A stretch of 64,000 nt of DNA from Mannheimia cairinae (GTDB lineage: Bacteria; Pseudomonadota; Gammaproteobacteria; Enterobacterales; Pasteurellaceae), in the NCBI RefSeq assembly GCF_028649535.1, contig NZ_JAQSJE010000009.1, positions 1-64,000 on the forward strand, read 5' to 3'. Positions within the stretch are counted from its first letter, which is position 1; the number at the start of each line of letters is the position of its first letter. The notes under the pieces are model-generated. The model saw nothing but the letters and a program-made list of their open reading frames with translations, ran no database searches and was not told the origin of the DNA. A program made the position numbers and the translations under genes. This document shows positions 45,192-51,964 of the stretch, piece after piece.

Positions 45192-45563
45192 TTAATGCTT
45201 CTTGAAAAATTTCTTTAATGCAACGGGTAGTAACACTATTGCCCAAGTATGGAAATAAAGTTTGAAAATAAAGAATGTTGATATGTCATCAATTTTAAAT
45301 CCAAGCTCAATAAGTTCACTTTTACTAAAAGAACCTAGTGCAGCAAAGAGGGCTACGCCAACAATGGCTGAGAAGTAGGCTTGGTTATCAAATTCTTTCT
45401 TAAATTTGCGAACAATCAGCTCGTGAATGACGATAAAGAACAATGGCAGGATTATCACTATGGCGTGTTGTAAATTCTCATTAAACGAGCCAATTTTAAC
45501 CGTAAATACTAGAGCTGAAAGAGAAACGATATAAGCGAATAAATCTCGAAGAAGCGAAAACAT
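45192..45563 (-). CDS. Membrane protein inserted in the early rightward operon (123 aa)
   Basis: Start chosen at ATG 45563 (MFSLLRDLFAYIVSLSALVF); TTG codons upstream are alternatives. Four hydrophobic helices (about 7-25, 35-50, 67-83 and 95-117) and a basic tail KKFFKKH. It is antisense to the cII-O transcript, so it is probably a lysogenic accessory gene. Function unknown. Confidence 0.55.
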   Translation of the reverse strand: MFSLLRDLFAYIVSLSALVFTVKIGSFNENLQHAIVIILPLFFIVIHELIVRKFKKEFDNQAYFSAIVGVALFAALGSFSKSELIELGFKIDDISTFFIFKLYFHTWAIVLLPVALKKFFKKH

Positions 45564-45577
45564 AGAAGTTACCAACA

Positions 45578-45685
45578 ATGAAAAATTTTTTAGAAAAATT
45601 CAAATCATTCTACCACAGTAAAAATTCAATTTTTATTAGAGTGGCAATTTTTATGCTGCTTGCGTGGTGGGTTTTTAACAATTAA
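45578..45685 (+). CDS. Small membrane protein (35 aa)
   Basis: ATG 45578 to TAA 45685: a basic N-terminus (KNFLEKFKSFYHSKNS) and one transmembrane helix (IRVAIFMLLAWWVF). Diverges from the minus-strand membrane gene with only 15 bases between starts. It resembles small toxic or regulatory peptides in general form only. Confidence 0.45.
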   Translation: MKNFLEKFKSFYHSKNSIFIRVAIFMLLAWWVFNN

Positions 45686-45687
45686 AA

Positions 45688-45708
45688 AACCACCGCTGTA
45701 ACGGTGGC
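45688..45708 (-). terminator. Hairpin with minus-strand T run
   Basis: CCACCG-TTACAG-CGGTGG followed by TTTTTTAA on the minus strand. It would stop antisense transcription entering from the right, or act as a weak site on the plus strand before the next gene. Confidence 0.5.
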
Positions 45709-45733
45709 AATTTACAAGGAGATTATCCTAAAA

Positions 45734-45973
45734 ATGTATGGATTAAATATTAACCCAAATGAAGCATCAAGTCAAAGCCAAAACGCAAGAATTTTGGCTC
45801 ATCTAAAAAATGGCGGACGAGTGACTTCGCTTACTTCCTTAAAAGATTTTAACTGTTTACGTTTATCTGCCCGAATTAAAGATTTGCGTGATCGTGGACA
45901 CAATATTCAGAGCGAGCCTATCACTTTGCCAGATGGTAAGCGTGTCAGTCAGTATTTTATGGAGTTTGAATAA
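45734..45973 (+). CDS. Phage winged-helix protein (79 aa)
   Basis: ATG 45734 follows AAGGAG (45716-45721). The sequence ARILAHLKNGGRVTSLTSLK then LSARIKDLRDRGHNIQSEPI is the winged-helix DNA-binding fold often found beside phage O proteins. Its stop lies two bases before the O-like gene. Confidence 0.7.
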   Translation: MYGLNINPNEASSQSQNARILAHLKNGGRVTSLTSLKDFNCLRLSARIKDLRDRGHNIQSEPITLPDGKRVSQYFMEFE

Positions 45974-45975
45974 GA

Positions 45976-46785
45976 ATGAGATTTAGCACTTACATTAATA
46001 GCCAAAAATGCATTGAATGGGGCTTAAATGCCAATCAAGGAGCGTTATTTGATTTACTTAATCAAGCAGCTAGCTGGGCTAAAGAAATCATTATTGATGA
46101 TGTTGTTTATTATTGGGTTTCTCGCAATGCAGTAATCGAAGAATTGCCATTGTTTTATTCAAAACCAGATACTGTCTATCGTCATTTTTCCGAATTACAT
46201 AAAAAAGGTTTAATTGTCTATCAGAAACACGGAGAAAAAGACCTTATTCGATTAACTGAAAAAGGGAAAACATGGAATGAATTTAGCTCGGATTTAAATC
46301 CGACACTCGGAAATAAATCCGAATCAGCTCGGAAACAGATCCGAAAAAGCTCGGATTTAAATCCGACAAATAATAATACTAATTATAAAAATACTAATGA
46401 TCATAATAATACGTTGCAACCGAAAACGGCTGCAACCTCGCCGAAACGGAAATACATTTTTTCGGAAGTAGATATGAGATTGGCGAAAGATATTTTTGCA
46501 AAAATTAAAAAACTCAACCCAAATCACAAAGAGCCAATTTTTGAGGCTTGGGCGAATGATGTGAGGTTGTTGTCGGAAATTGATGGCAAAAATCACGCTG
46601 AAATCTTTGAATTGTTTAGTTGGGCTAATCAAGATTCGTTCTGGCAAACAAACATTCTCAGCCCTCGCAAATTGCGTGAGAAGTGGGACGTATTGACTTT
46701 GCAACGAGGTCGCAAGAAACCGCAGCGTGGCGACAATATGCAAGCTGAGTGGAATACTCCTGAGGCTTGGGCGGAGGTGTTGTAA
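45976..46785 (+). CDS. Phage replication initiator, O-like
   Basis: 269 residues. N-terminal winged helix (IEWGLNANQGALFDLLNQAA, VYRHFSELHKKGLIVYQKHG), an Asn/Ser-rich linker encoded by iteron DNA (about residues 103-140), and a C-terminal partner-binding domain (HAEIFELFSWANQDSFWQTN, ILSPRKLREKWD). As in lambda O, the replication origin appears to lie inside the gene. The stop overlaps the next start (TAATG). Confidence 0.8.
   Translation: MRFSTYINSQKCIEWGLNANQGALFDLLNQAASWAKEIIIDDVVYYWVSRNAVIEELPLFYSKPDTVYRHFSELHKKGLIVYQKHGEKDLIRLTEKGKTWNEFSSDLNPTLGNKSESARKQIRKSSDLNPTNNNTNYKNTNDHNNTLQPKTAATSPKRKYIFSEVDMRLAKDIFAKIKKLNPNHKEPIFEAWANDVRLLSEIDGKNHAEIFELFSWANQDSFWQTNILSPRKLREKWDVLTLQRGRKKPQRGDNMQAEWNTPEAWAEVL
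46288..46420. other. Prophage replication origin (iterons plus AT-rich stretch)
   Basis: Four 16-bp palindromic iterons of consensus TCGGATTTAAATCCGA at 46288-46303, 46307-46322, 46329-46344 and 46351-46366. Copies 1 and 4 are perfect and copies 2 and 3 vary in the centre. They are followed by 54 bases of nearly pure A/T (46367-46420). This is the lambdoid ori design. Confidence 0.75.
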
Positions 46786-47432
46786 TGACGTTGCAAAAAA
46801 TCGAGCAAAACAGACCGCTTGCGGTGGCAAATAATCCAGATGGCAAATTATCGGGCGAGATTGAAAACTTAGTTGATCGCATTTTCGAGCAGTTATTAGC
46901 AAGTTGCCCTAGTATTCAATACTGGACGGAAAAGCAAGTTGCTACTGCAAAAAAACAATGGATTTTAGGTTTTGCCGAAAATGGAATTAGAACCGTTGAG
47001 CAAGTCAGACAGGGGATGAAAGGCTTGCGTGCTAAAACCGATGACTTTGTGCCGAGTATCGGCAAATTTATCCAGTGGTGCAATACGATTGACTATCACG
47101 AATTAGGATTACCTGATTTAGAGCAGTTACTCAAGCTTTTGGATCGCTCTTTAAGATTTGATTTTATTGAGATTCAGAAACTTAAATTTAAATCAAACGC
47201 TGAATATTGGTTGATAACTGACCTATACGCACGTAACAAGAAATATAGTTGGAAAGATGAAACCTTACGTAATCAAGCAGAAAAAGCCTTAGTGGCAATG
47301 GCAAAACGGATTATTAATGGAGAGCAAATCCCACCACCAAAGCCAGTGATTGAAGAGAAAAAGAAAGTGCCATTAGACCCACGCATTCAGCGTTTAATGG
47401 ATGAAAAGAACCGAGCAGGAGCATTGCAATGA
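46785..47432 (+). CDS. Phage replication protein P
   Basis: 215 residues from ATG 46785, which overlaps the O-like stop. Segments LVDRIFEQLLASCPSIQYW, QWILGFAENGIRTVEQVRQG and PSIGKFIQWC are typical of P-type helicase-loader proteins that recruit DnaB. The C-terminus is basic. The gene ends with a four-base overlap into the methylase gene. Confidence 0.82.
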   Translation: MTLQKIEQNRPLAVANNPDGKLSGEIENLVDRIFEQLLASCPSIQYWTEKQVATAKKQWILGFAENGIRTVEQVRQGMKGLRAKTDDFVPSIGKFIQWCNTIDYHELGLPDLEQLLKLLDRSLRFDFIEIQKLKFKSNAEYWLITDLYARNKKYSWKDETLRNQAEKALVAMAKRIINGEQIPPPKPVIEEKKKVPLDPRIQRLMDEKNRAGALQ

Positions 47433-47971
47433 CAGAACAGCAATTTGATAGAGACACTTGGGGAACGCCTCATTACGTTTTTAATTGGTTAGATAGACGT
47501 TTCCGCTTTGATTTAGATGGTTGTGCTACGAAAGACAATGCAAAACTATCTGATTATCTTGGGCCTGATCGAGATATTGAGTGGATGAAATCATTTTTAA
47601 CAGATGAGATTTGGTTAGATTTAGAACCAGGATTTTTTCATTGCTCAATTTTCGTTAATCCCCCTTACTCAGATGTTACGCCATTTATCAAACAGGCTAA
47701 ACGTTTACGAGATAGAGGTCATTTAGTGGTGATGTTGCTGAATAACGATAAATCAACGCAATGGTATCAAAACCATATTCACAACGTGGCAAATGAAGTG
47801 ATTGATATTATCGGCGGCAGAATTGCATTTATCCACCCTGTTACTGGGAAAGAAATCAAAGGCAATAGCAAAGGGCAAATGGTCGTGGTGTTCGACCCAA
47901 CAATGGAAGATTTTGTTCAGCGGTCGGTAAGTTTGGATTTTATTAAAAAGGTTGGCGGCTTCGATGGCTAA
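47429..47971 (+). CDS. Phage DNA N-6-adenine methyltransferase (Dam family)
   Basis: 180 residues: N-terminal DRDTWGTPHYVFNWLDRRF, LDGCATKDNAKLSDYLGPD, the catalytic NPPYSD motif and HLVVMLLNNDKSTQWYQNH. This is the phage Dam family, likely methylating adenine in short sites to protect phage DNA or regulate it. It overlaps both neighbours slightly. Confidence 0.9.
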   Translation: MTEQQFDRDTWGTPHYVFNWLDRRFRFDLDGCATKDNAKLSDYLGPDRDIEWMKSFLTDEIWLDLEPGFFHCSIFVNPPYSDVTPFIKQAKRLRDRGHLVVMLLNNDKSTQWYQNHIHNVANEVIDIIGGRIAFIHPVTGKEIKGNSKGQMVVVFDPTMEDFVQRSVSLDFIKKVGGFDG

Positions 47972-48416
47972 ATACCAAATGATGAAACTTGCTGGCGGTG
48001 TGTTCGCACCGCTTAATGATGATGAAGCGGAAAGATTGAAATCATTTCAGAATAATGAACAGTACGAAATTGAAATCAAGAAACCTCGACACCCTGCTTT
48101 TCATCGCAAAGTTTTTGCATTTTTTAACTTTTGTTTTGAGCATTGGTCGGTGGATAAAACCGAATGGCAGTATTTTGATGGGCGTACGCAATTTGACAAA
48201 TTCCGCAAGGACTTAACTATTCTGGCTGGTTTTTTCAATAAGATTTATAACATCAAGGGCGAATTGAGATTGGAGGCTAAAAGCTTGAAATACAGCGAGA
48301 TGGAACAAGACGAATTTGAGGCCTGCTACAGTGCTTTAATCAATGCCGCTATCAAGCACGTTTTCAACAATACCAAAGATGAAAACATTATTAACCAATT
48401 ATATTCGTATTTTTAG
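47964..48416 (+). CDS. DUF1367 family phage protein
   Basis: 150 residues from ATG 47964. MKLAGGVFAPLNDDEAERLK, HPAFHRKVFAFFNFCFEHW and FDKFRKDLTILAGFF are the hallmark segments of DUF1367, found in the nin region of lambdoid phages near ninB/ninG. Molecular role not known. Confidence 0.88.
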   Translation: MAKYQMMKLAGGVFAPLNDDEAERLKSFQNNEQYEIEIKKPRHPAFHRKVFAFFNFCFEHWSVDKTEWQYFDGRTQFDKFRKDLTILAGFFNKIYNIKGELRLEAKSLKYSEMEQDEFEACYSALINAAIKHVFNNTKDENIINQLYSYF

Positions 48417-48426
48417 GAGACTGTAA

Positions 48427-48750
48427 ATGGAAATCAAATCATTTTCTTACACAAAATTAATTGTTGATGCATTAATTCTTGGAGCTTTTATTTACTCAGC
48501 TCTATTTCTGAGTGAGCCTTTTGTTTCTGTTTTTATTTGGATGTTTTGGACTTTTTCTTGCTTAACATTCTTGTCAGTATTTACTAGACCAACATTCTTT
48601 TTCTCTAAAAGCAGAGAATGGCAAACTTTGATTTCTGAGCTATTAATAAGTTTGGTTTTAGTGTTTTTTGGCTTCCCAGTTTTAGCTACTGTAGGCTTTA
48701 TTTCTGGGTTTTTATACGCTGGAACTAGAAGTATGGAAAATAAAAAATGA
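48427..48750 (+). CDS. Phage membrane protein (107 aa)
   Basis: Three to four hydrophobic helices (LIVDALILGAFIYSALFL, FVSVFIWMFWTFSCLTFLSV, LISLVLVFFGFPVLATVGF). SD AGGAG before ATG 48427. It overlaps the next gene by four bases. Unknown function. Confidence 0.6.
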   Translation: MEIKSFSYTKLIVDALILGAFIYSALFLSEPFVSVFIWMFWTFSCLTFLSVFTRPTFFFSKSREWQTLISELLISLVLVFFGFPVLATVGFISGFLYAGTRSMENKK

Positions 48751-48953
48751 GCTGGACTAACTACTTCATCGCATTAGGTTTACCCGTGCTTTTCACTACA
48801 TTTACTTTCCTGTTGGCTGTGGCGTTCATTAATTCGGATTTTTTGAGAAAGACGTTTTTAATAACCTTTGTGTTTAGCATCGTTTTTGAAATGGCCTGGT
48901 TTTTTGTTGGGCTGGCAATAGCAGTTGTAATGGTTATAGGTGGTGGATTATGA
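48747..48953 (+). CDS. Phage membrane protein (68 aa)
   Basis: Two transmembrane helices (LPVLFTTFTFLLAVAFI and FVFSIVFEMAWFFVGLAIAV). ATGA overlap with the preceding gene shows coupling. Unknown function. Confidence 0.55.
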   Translation: MSWTNYFIALGLPVLFTTFTFLLAVAFINSDFLRKTFLITFVFSIVFEMAWFFVGLAIAVVMVIGGGL

Positions 48954-48976
48954 AAAAAACAGGAGAAGATTTTTAA

Positions 48977-49078
48977 ATGTTAAATGAATTAACTTTAATT
49001 TTAATAGTGGTGTCTGTTATCGCAGTATGTGCCGGTTCACTCTATTTCATTGAGTGGTTTAGTAAAGAGTTTGAGTAG
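48977..49078 (+). CDS. Small membrane protein (33 aa)
   Basis: MLNELTLILIVVSVIAVCAG then SLYFIEWFSKEFE: one transmembrane helix and an acidic tail. SD AGGAGAAG at 48961-48968 supports translation. It is directly followed by ninG. Confidence 0.5.
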   Translation: MLNELTLILIVVSVIAVCAGSLYFIEWFSKEFE

Positions 49079-49091
49079 TAAGAGGTTGATA

Positions 49092-49661
49092 ATGCCAAAC
49101 AAACCACCTAAACAGCACAAATGCAAAGAGTGTGGCAATTACTATACAAAATTCCAAAGCACGCAACAAGTCTGCTCTGTTAAGTGTGCTATAGCGTTAA
49201 GTAAGCGTAAAGCAGAGGCAAAACGCAAACAGGCGGATAAGGCAGAACGGAAAGAGCGTAGGCAGCGGTTAGAAAATCTTAAAAACCGTAGCGATTGGCT
49301 CAAGGATTTACAGAAATGGTTCAATAAATTCATCAGACTTCGTGATAAAGACTTGCCTTGTATTTCTTGTGGTCGATTTCATCAAGGGCAATGGCACGCA
49401 GGGCATTATAAAACAGTAGGAGGCAATCCTGAATTGCGGTTTAACGAGGATAATGTTCATAGGCAATGCAGTGTGTGTAATAACCATAAAAGTGGCGACA
49501 TTGTGAATTACAGGATAAACCTCATAGAAAGAATAGGGCTTGAGCGAGTAGAGTTTCTGGAAAGGAAAGACCATCCACCATTAAAACTTACCACCGAAGA
49601 AATAAAAGACTTAATCAAGGTTTATAAAGTAAAATGCAAGGAGTTAGAACGTGCTGCCTAG
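49092..49661 (+). CDS. ninG: Recombination protein NinG (Rap)
   Basis: 189 residues from ATG 49092. N-terminal Cys pairs HKCKECGNYYTKF and VCSVKC (zinc), a Lys/Arg-rich helix (SKRKAEAKRKQADKAERKER), then an HNH-like region with CISCGRFHQGQWHAGHY and CSVCNNHKSGD. In lambda Rap is a Holliday-junction endonuclease. An upstream start at 49029 is not favoured because it would overlap the small membrane gene. Confidence 0.9.
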   Translation: MPNKPPKQHKCKECGNYYTKFQSTQQVCSVKCAIALSKRKAEAKRKQADKAERKERRQRLENLKNRSDWLKDLQKWFNKFIRLRDKDLPCISCGRFHQGQWHAGHYKTVGGNPELRFNEDNVHRQCSVCNNHKSGDIVNYRINLIERIGLERVEFLERKDHPPLKLTTEEIKDLIKVYKVKCKELERAA

Positions 49662-50124
49662 AAGAATTAAGAATAAATGGCTAGACCCAAAGAAGCAACA
49701 ATGGATTGAAGAATTACTGAGATTGTGGGGAGCGTGGGAGTTTAGCGGACTAGATTTAGAATGCCGGGTAAATATGATTTACCGCCTGATGAAATCGGTT
49801 GAGGGAATGGATAAGTTAGGCTCAAGAGAAACGTGTAACGACCAGTTAGGCAGATTGATTAACGAGGTTTTCACTGTAGTTACAAAACGAGATGTAATGC
49901 TGGTTGATATATTCAAGCAGAAGTATTGGTTCGGGCGTTCCGAGCGACAAATAGCGATGTATTACCAGTTGAGAGATGAGCAAGGACGAAAAGAACGGAG
50001 GTGGAAAGAAATTGTCCAAGAAAAATGCAGAACAACCGAAAAAACAATAGCTGAAATTGTAGAAAGCAAGATTTTATCCAGTAAACCTGAAAGTTTTTTA
50101 AAAAAATATCAATTTAGGTATTGA
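49651..50124 (+). CDS. Late antiterminator Q-like protein (DUF1133-type)
   Basis: 157 residues starting at GTG 49651, overlapping ninG by 11 bases. Segments LLRLWGAWEFSGLDLECRVN and IFKQKYWFGRSERQIAMYYQ resemble the DUF1133/Q antiterminator group with a sigma-like helix-turn-helix. Position just before the late region and a terminator supports the role. Confidence 0.72.
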   Translation: MLPRRIKNKWLDPKKQQWIEELLRLWGAWEFSGLDLECRVNMIYRLMKSVEGMDKLGSRETCNDQLGRLINEVFTVVTKRDVMLVDIFKQKYWFGRSERQIAMYYQLRDEQGRKERRWKEIVQEKCRTTEKTIAEIVESKILSSKPESFLKKYQFRY

Positions 50125-50201
50125 TTTTAGTGCCCATTAAGTATACATTATGTGCTAATGGTGGACAAAGTATAAGTAGTGTTTACCAAGTAGAATTTTA
50201 C

Positions 50202-50232
50202 AGCCCTGAGCAGAAATGCTTGGGGCTTTTTT
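50202..50232 (+). terminator. Terminator in the late leader (tR'-like)
   Basis: AGCCC..AGC loop GCT..GGGCT followed by six T, about 80 bases after the Q-like gene and before the holin. This is where Q-type antitermination would act. A possible late promoter lies near 50139-50152 (AAGTATACATTAT). Confidence 0.75.
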
Positions 50233-50240
50233 ATCAGATT

Positions 50241-50284
50241 CGTGCCGTAAAACTCCGTCCTTTAGGGCGGGGAGGATGTCAATG
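50241..50284 (+). repeat. IS200/IS605-end-like hairpin
   Basis: CTCCGTCCTTTAGGGCGGGG at 50253-50272 followed by AGGATGTCAA. This word and hairpin closely resemble the right end and guide-RNA end of IS200/IS605-family (TnpB) elements. No tnpA or tnpB is nearby, so it is either a solo end or a chance resemblance. Confidence 0.4.
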
Positions 50285-50309
50285 CCCCTAACTTGAGTGG
50301 GGTGGAGTT

Positions 50310-50669
50310 ATGAAAATGCCAGATAAAGACCCGAGCGTGTGGGTAGTTGCCCTTGCGTATATTCAACAAAACTATAATGCCATTGCAGGATTTGTAATGG
50401 CTTTTTTTATGTCTATGCTTAGAGCGTGGTTCTTGCAACAAAAAAGCACCTATCGGCAAAGATTGCTTGATGGCTCTATTTGTGGAGCATTAACCCTTTC
50501 GTGTATGTCGTTATTAACCCATTTTGGTGTTGGTGAAAGTTTATCTACATTTTCAGGTGGGATGATTGGTTTCGTTGGTGCGGAGAAGATACGAGAATTT
50601 CTTTTTGCGTTAATCAGAAAGAAAATTGAAGTGAATGATGTGAGCTTTAGTAAAAAAGACAATGAGTAA
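50310..50669 (+). CDS. Phage holin
   Basis: 119 residues with hydrophobic helices at about 24-40, 58-75 and 83-98 and a charged C-terminus (LIRKKIEVNDVSFSKKDNE). It lies immediately upstream of the endolysin. SD GTGGAG before ATG 50310; ATG 50316 gives a possible dual start as in other holins. Confidence 0.8.
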   Translation: MKMPDKDPSVWVVALAYIQQNYNAIAGFVMAFFMSMLRAWFLQQKSTYRQRLLDGSICGALTLSCMSLLTHFGVGESLSTFSGGMIGFVGAEKIREFLFALIRKKIEVNDVSFSKKDNE

Positions 50670-50679
50670 GGAATATAAG

Positions 50680-51273
50680 ATGTTAATTAGCGAAAGAAAG
50701 TTTAAACAAGTATTCCCAAACGCTGTTAATGGTATTTATTCTGTTATTTCAAATCAAATTGAAAAAGCTGGTTGCGTAACGAAAGCTCAGCAAGCGATGT
50801 TCTTAGCACAATGCGGCGTAGAGTGTGCAGGTTATCGAGTGTTTGAAGAAAATCTTAATTACTCGGCGGCTGCATTGTTAAGAGTGTTCCCTAAATATTT
50901 TACTCAGCACAACATTTACCAGTACGCAAGAAATAAACAAGCAATTGCTAATCGTGTGTATGGAAACCGAATGGGAAATGGTAATGAGCGAAGTGGCGAC
51001 GGTTGGAAGTATCGTGGACGAGGCTTAATCCAGATTACTGGTAAGGCAAATTATATTGATTTTGCTAAATGGGAAAATCTGCCAAGCCTAGTAACTAGCC
51101 CAGACCAAATCACAAGTAATCTAGCCTTAACGGTACGGGTTGCTATTTGGTACTGGCAAAGCCGCAAATTAGCTCAATACAGCGATATTTTAACTGTAAC
51201 GAAAAAGATTAATGGTGGCACGCACGGGCTAGCTCTGCGTACAGTTTATTATCAAAAGTTAATGGCGGACTAA
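50680..51273 (+). CDS. Endolysin, glycoside hydrolase family 19
   Basis: 197 residues from ATG 50680 (SD AAGGA); ATG 50662 is an alternative. GH19 chitinase-like fold with MFLAQCGVECAGYRVFEENL (catalytic Glu), GDGWKYRGRGLIQITGKANY and WYWQSRKLAQY. Cleaves peptidoglycan glycan strands. It has no signal peptide, so holin-dependent release is expected. Confidence 0.9.
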   Translation: MLISERKFKQVFPNAVNGIYSVISNQIEKAGCVTKAQQAMFLAQCGVECAGYRVFEENLNYSAAALLRVFPKYFTQHNIYQYARNKQAIANRVYGNRMGNGNERSGDGWKYRGRGLIQITGKANYIDFAKWENLPSLVTSPDQITSNLALTVRVAIWYWQSRKLAQYSDILTVTKKINGGTHGLALRTVYYQKLMAD

Positions 51274-51624
51274 ATGATTAAATACATTTATCTAGCAGTC
51301 TTAGTAATGATTTTGGGCTTGTGTGGCTGGATTTGGCACCAATCAAAACAAATTGATAACTTAAGAGCTGAAAACCAAGCGCAAGCCCAAACTATTGCAC
51401 AGCAACAGCAGGCAAACCAGCAACTAAAAGACAATCTAGCACAAGAGCGACAAGCGGTCGAAAACCAACAAAGAATCGCAAGCGAGCTACGAAATAAAGT
51501 GGAGTTAACTCAAAATGAGATTAAATCAATTCTTACCAAAGATACTTGTGCTAAGACTGCTTTGCCTAATGGCATTGCTGATAGCCTTAAGCGGTTGCAC
51601 AAGCAAGGTGATTACAAAAACTGA
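51274..51624 (+). CDS. Inner-membrane spanin Rz-like
   Basis: 116 residues: an N-terminal transmembrane helix (IYLAVLVMILGLCGWIW) and a long periplasmic Gln-rich coiled coil (residues 25-90). Starts right after the endolysin stop. Together with the overlapping Rz1 it should fuse inner and outer membranes in the last step of lysis. Confidence 0.85.
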   Translation: MIKYIYLAVLVMILGLCGWIWHQSKQIDNLRAENQAQAQTIAQQQQANQQLKDNLAQERQAVENQQRIASELRNKVELTQNEIKSILTKDTCAKTALPNGIADSLKRLHKQGDYKN

Positions 51625-51802
51625 ATACCTATATCCACCACAAGCCTATTTAGTTGCGTGTGAGCGGACAGGGTTTAATGGTAGCACCTACGGCGACACA
51701 ATCGAATATCTTATCAAGGTAATGGGAGAGCGTGATTTATGTGCTAATCAGATAGACCGTATCAGAGAATGGCAAGCACAAACCAAACAAGGTTTCAAAT
51801 AA
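51515..51802 (+). CDS. Outer-membrane spanin Rz1-like lipoprotein
   Basis: 95 residues in a different frame, beginning inside the Rz-like gene. Signal peptide with lipobox LIALSGC near residue 28, followed by a Pro-containing periplasmic part. It is longer than lambda Rz1 (60 residues) and extends past the Rz stop, the overlapping arrangement type. Confidence 0.82.
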   Translation: MRLNQFLPKILVLRLLCLMALLIALSGCTSKVITKTEYLYPPQAYLVACERTGFNGSTYGDTIEYLIKVMGERDLCANQIDRIREWQAQTKQGFK

Positions 51803-51830
51803 CTTTGATAAGTACTAGCCACTAGTAACG

Positions 51831-51855
51831 GGAGCTTTAACAGCTCCTTTTTTAC
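51831..51855 (+). terminator. Terminator after the lysis genes
   Basis: GGAGCT-TTAAC-AGCTCC followed by six T. Confidence 0.8.
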
Positions 51856-51964
51856 TTTTGTGTAAAGTAAATGCCACATATTTTAGCTATAAATCTGAGG
51901 TGGGAATAAAAATTCTCGGGGTTATATCTAAGTTATGTAATCTAAATAGAACAAACTTAATCTT

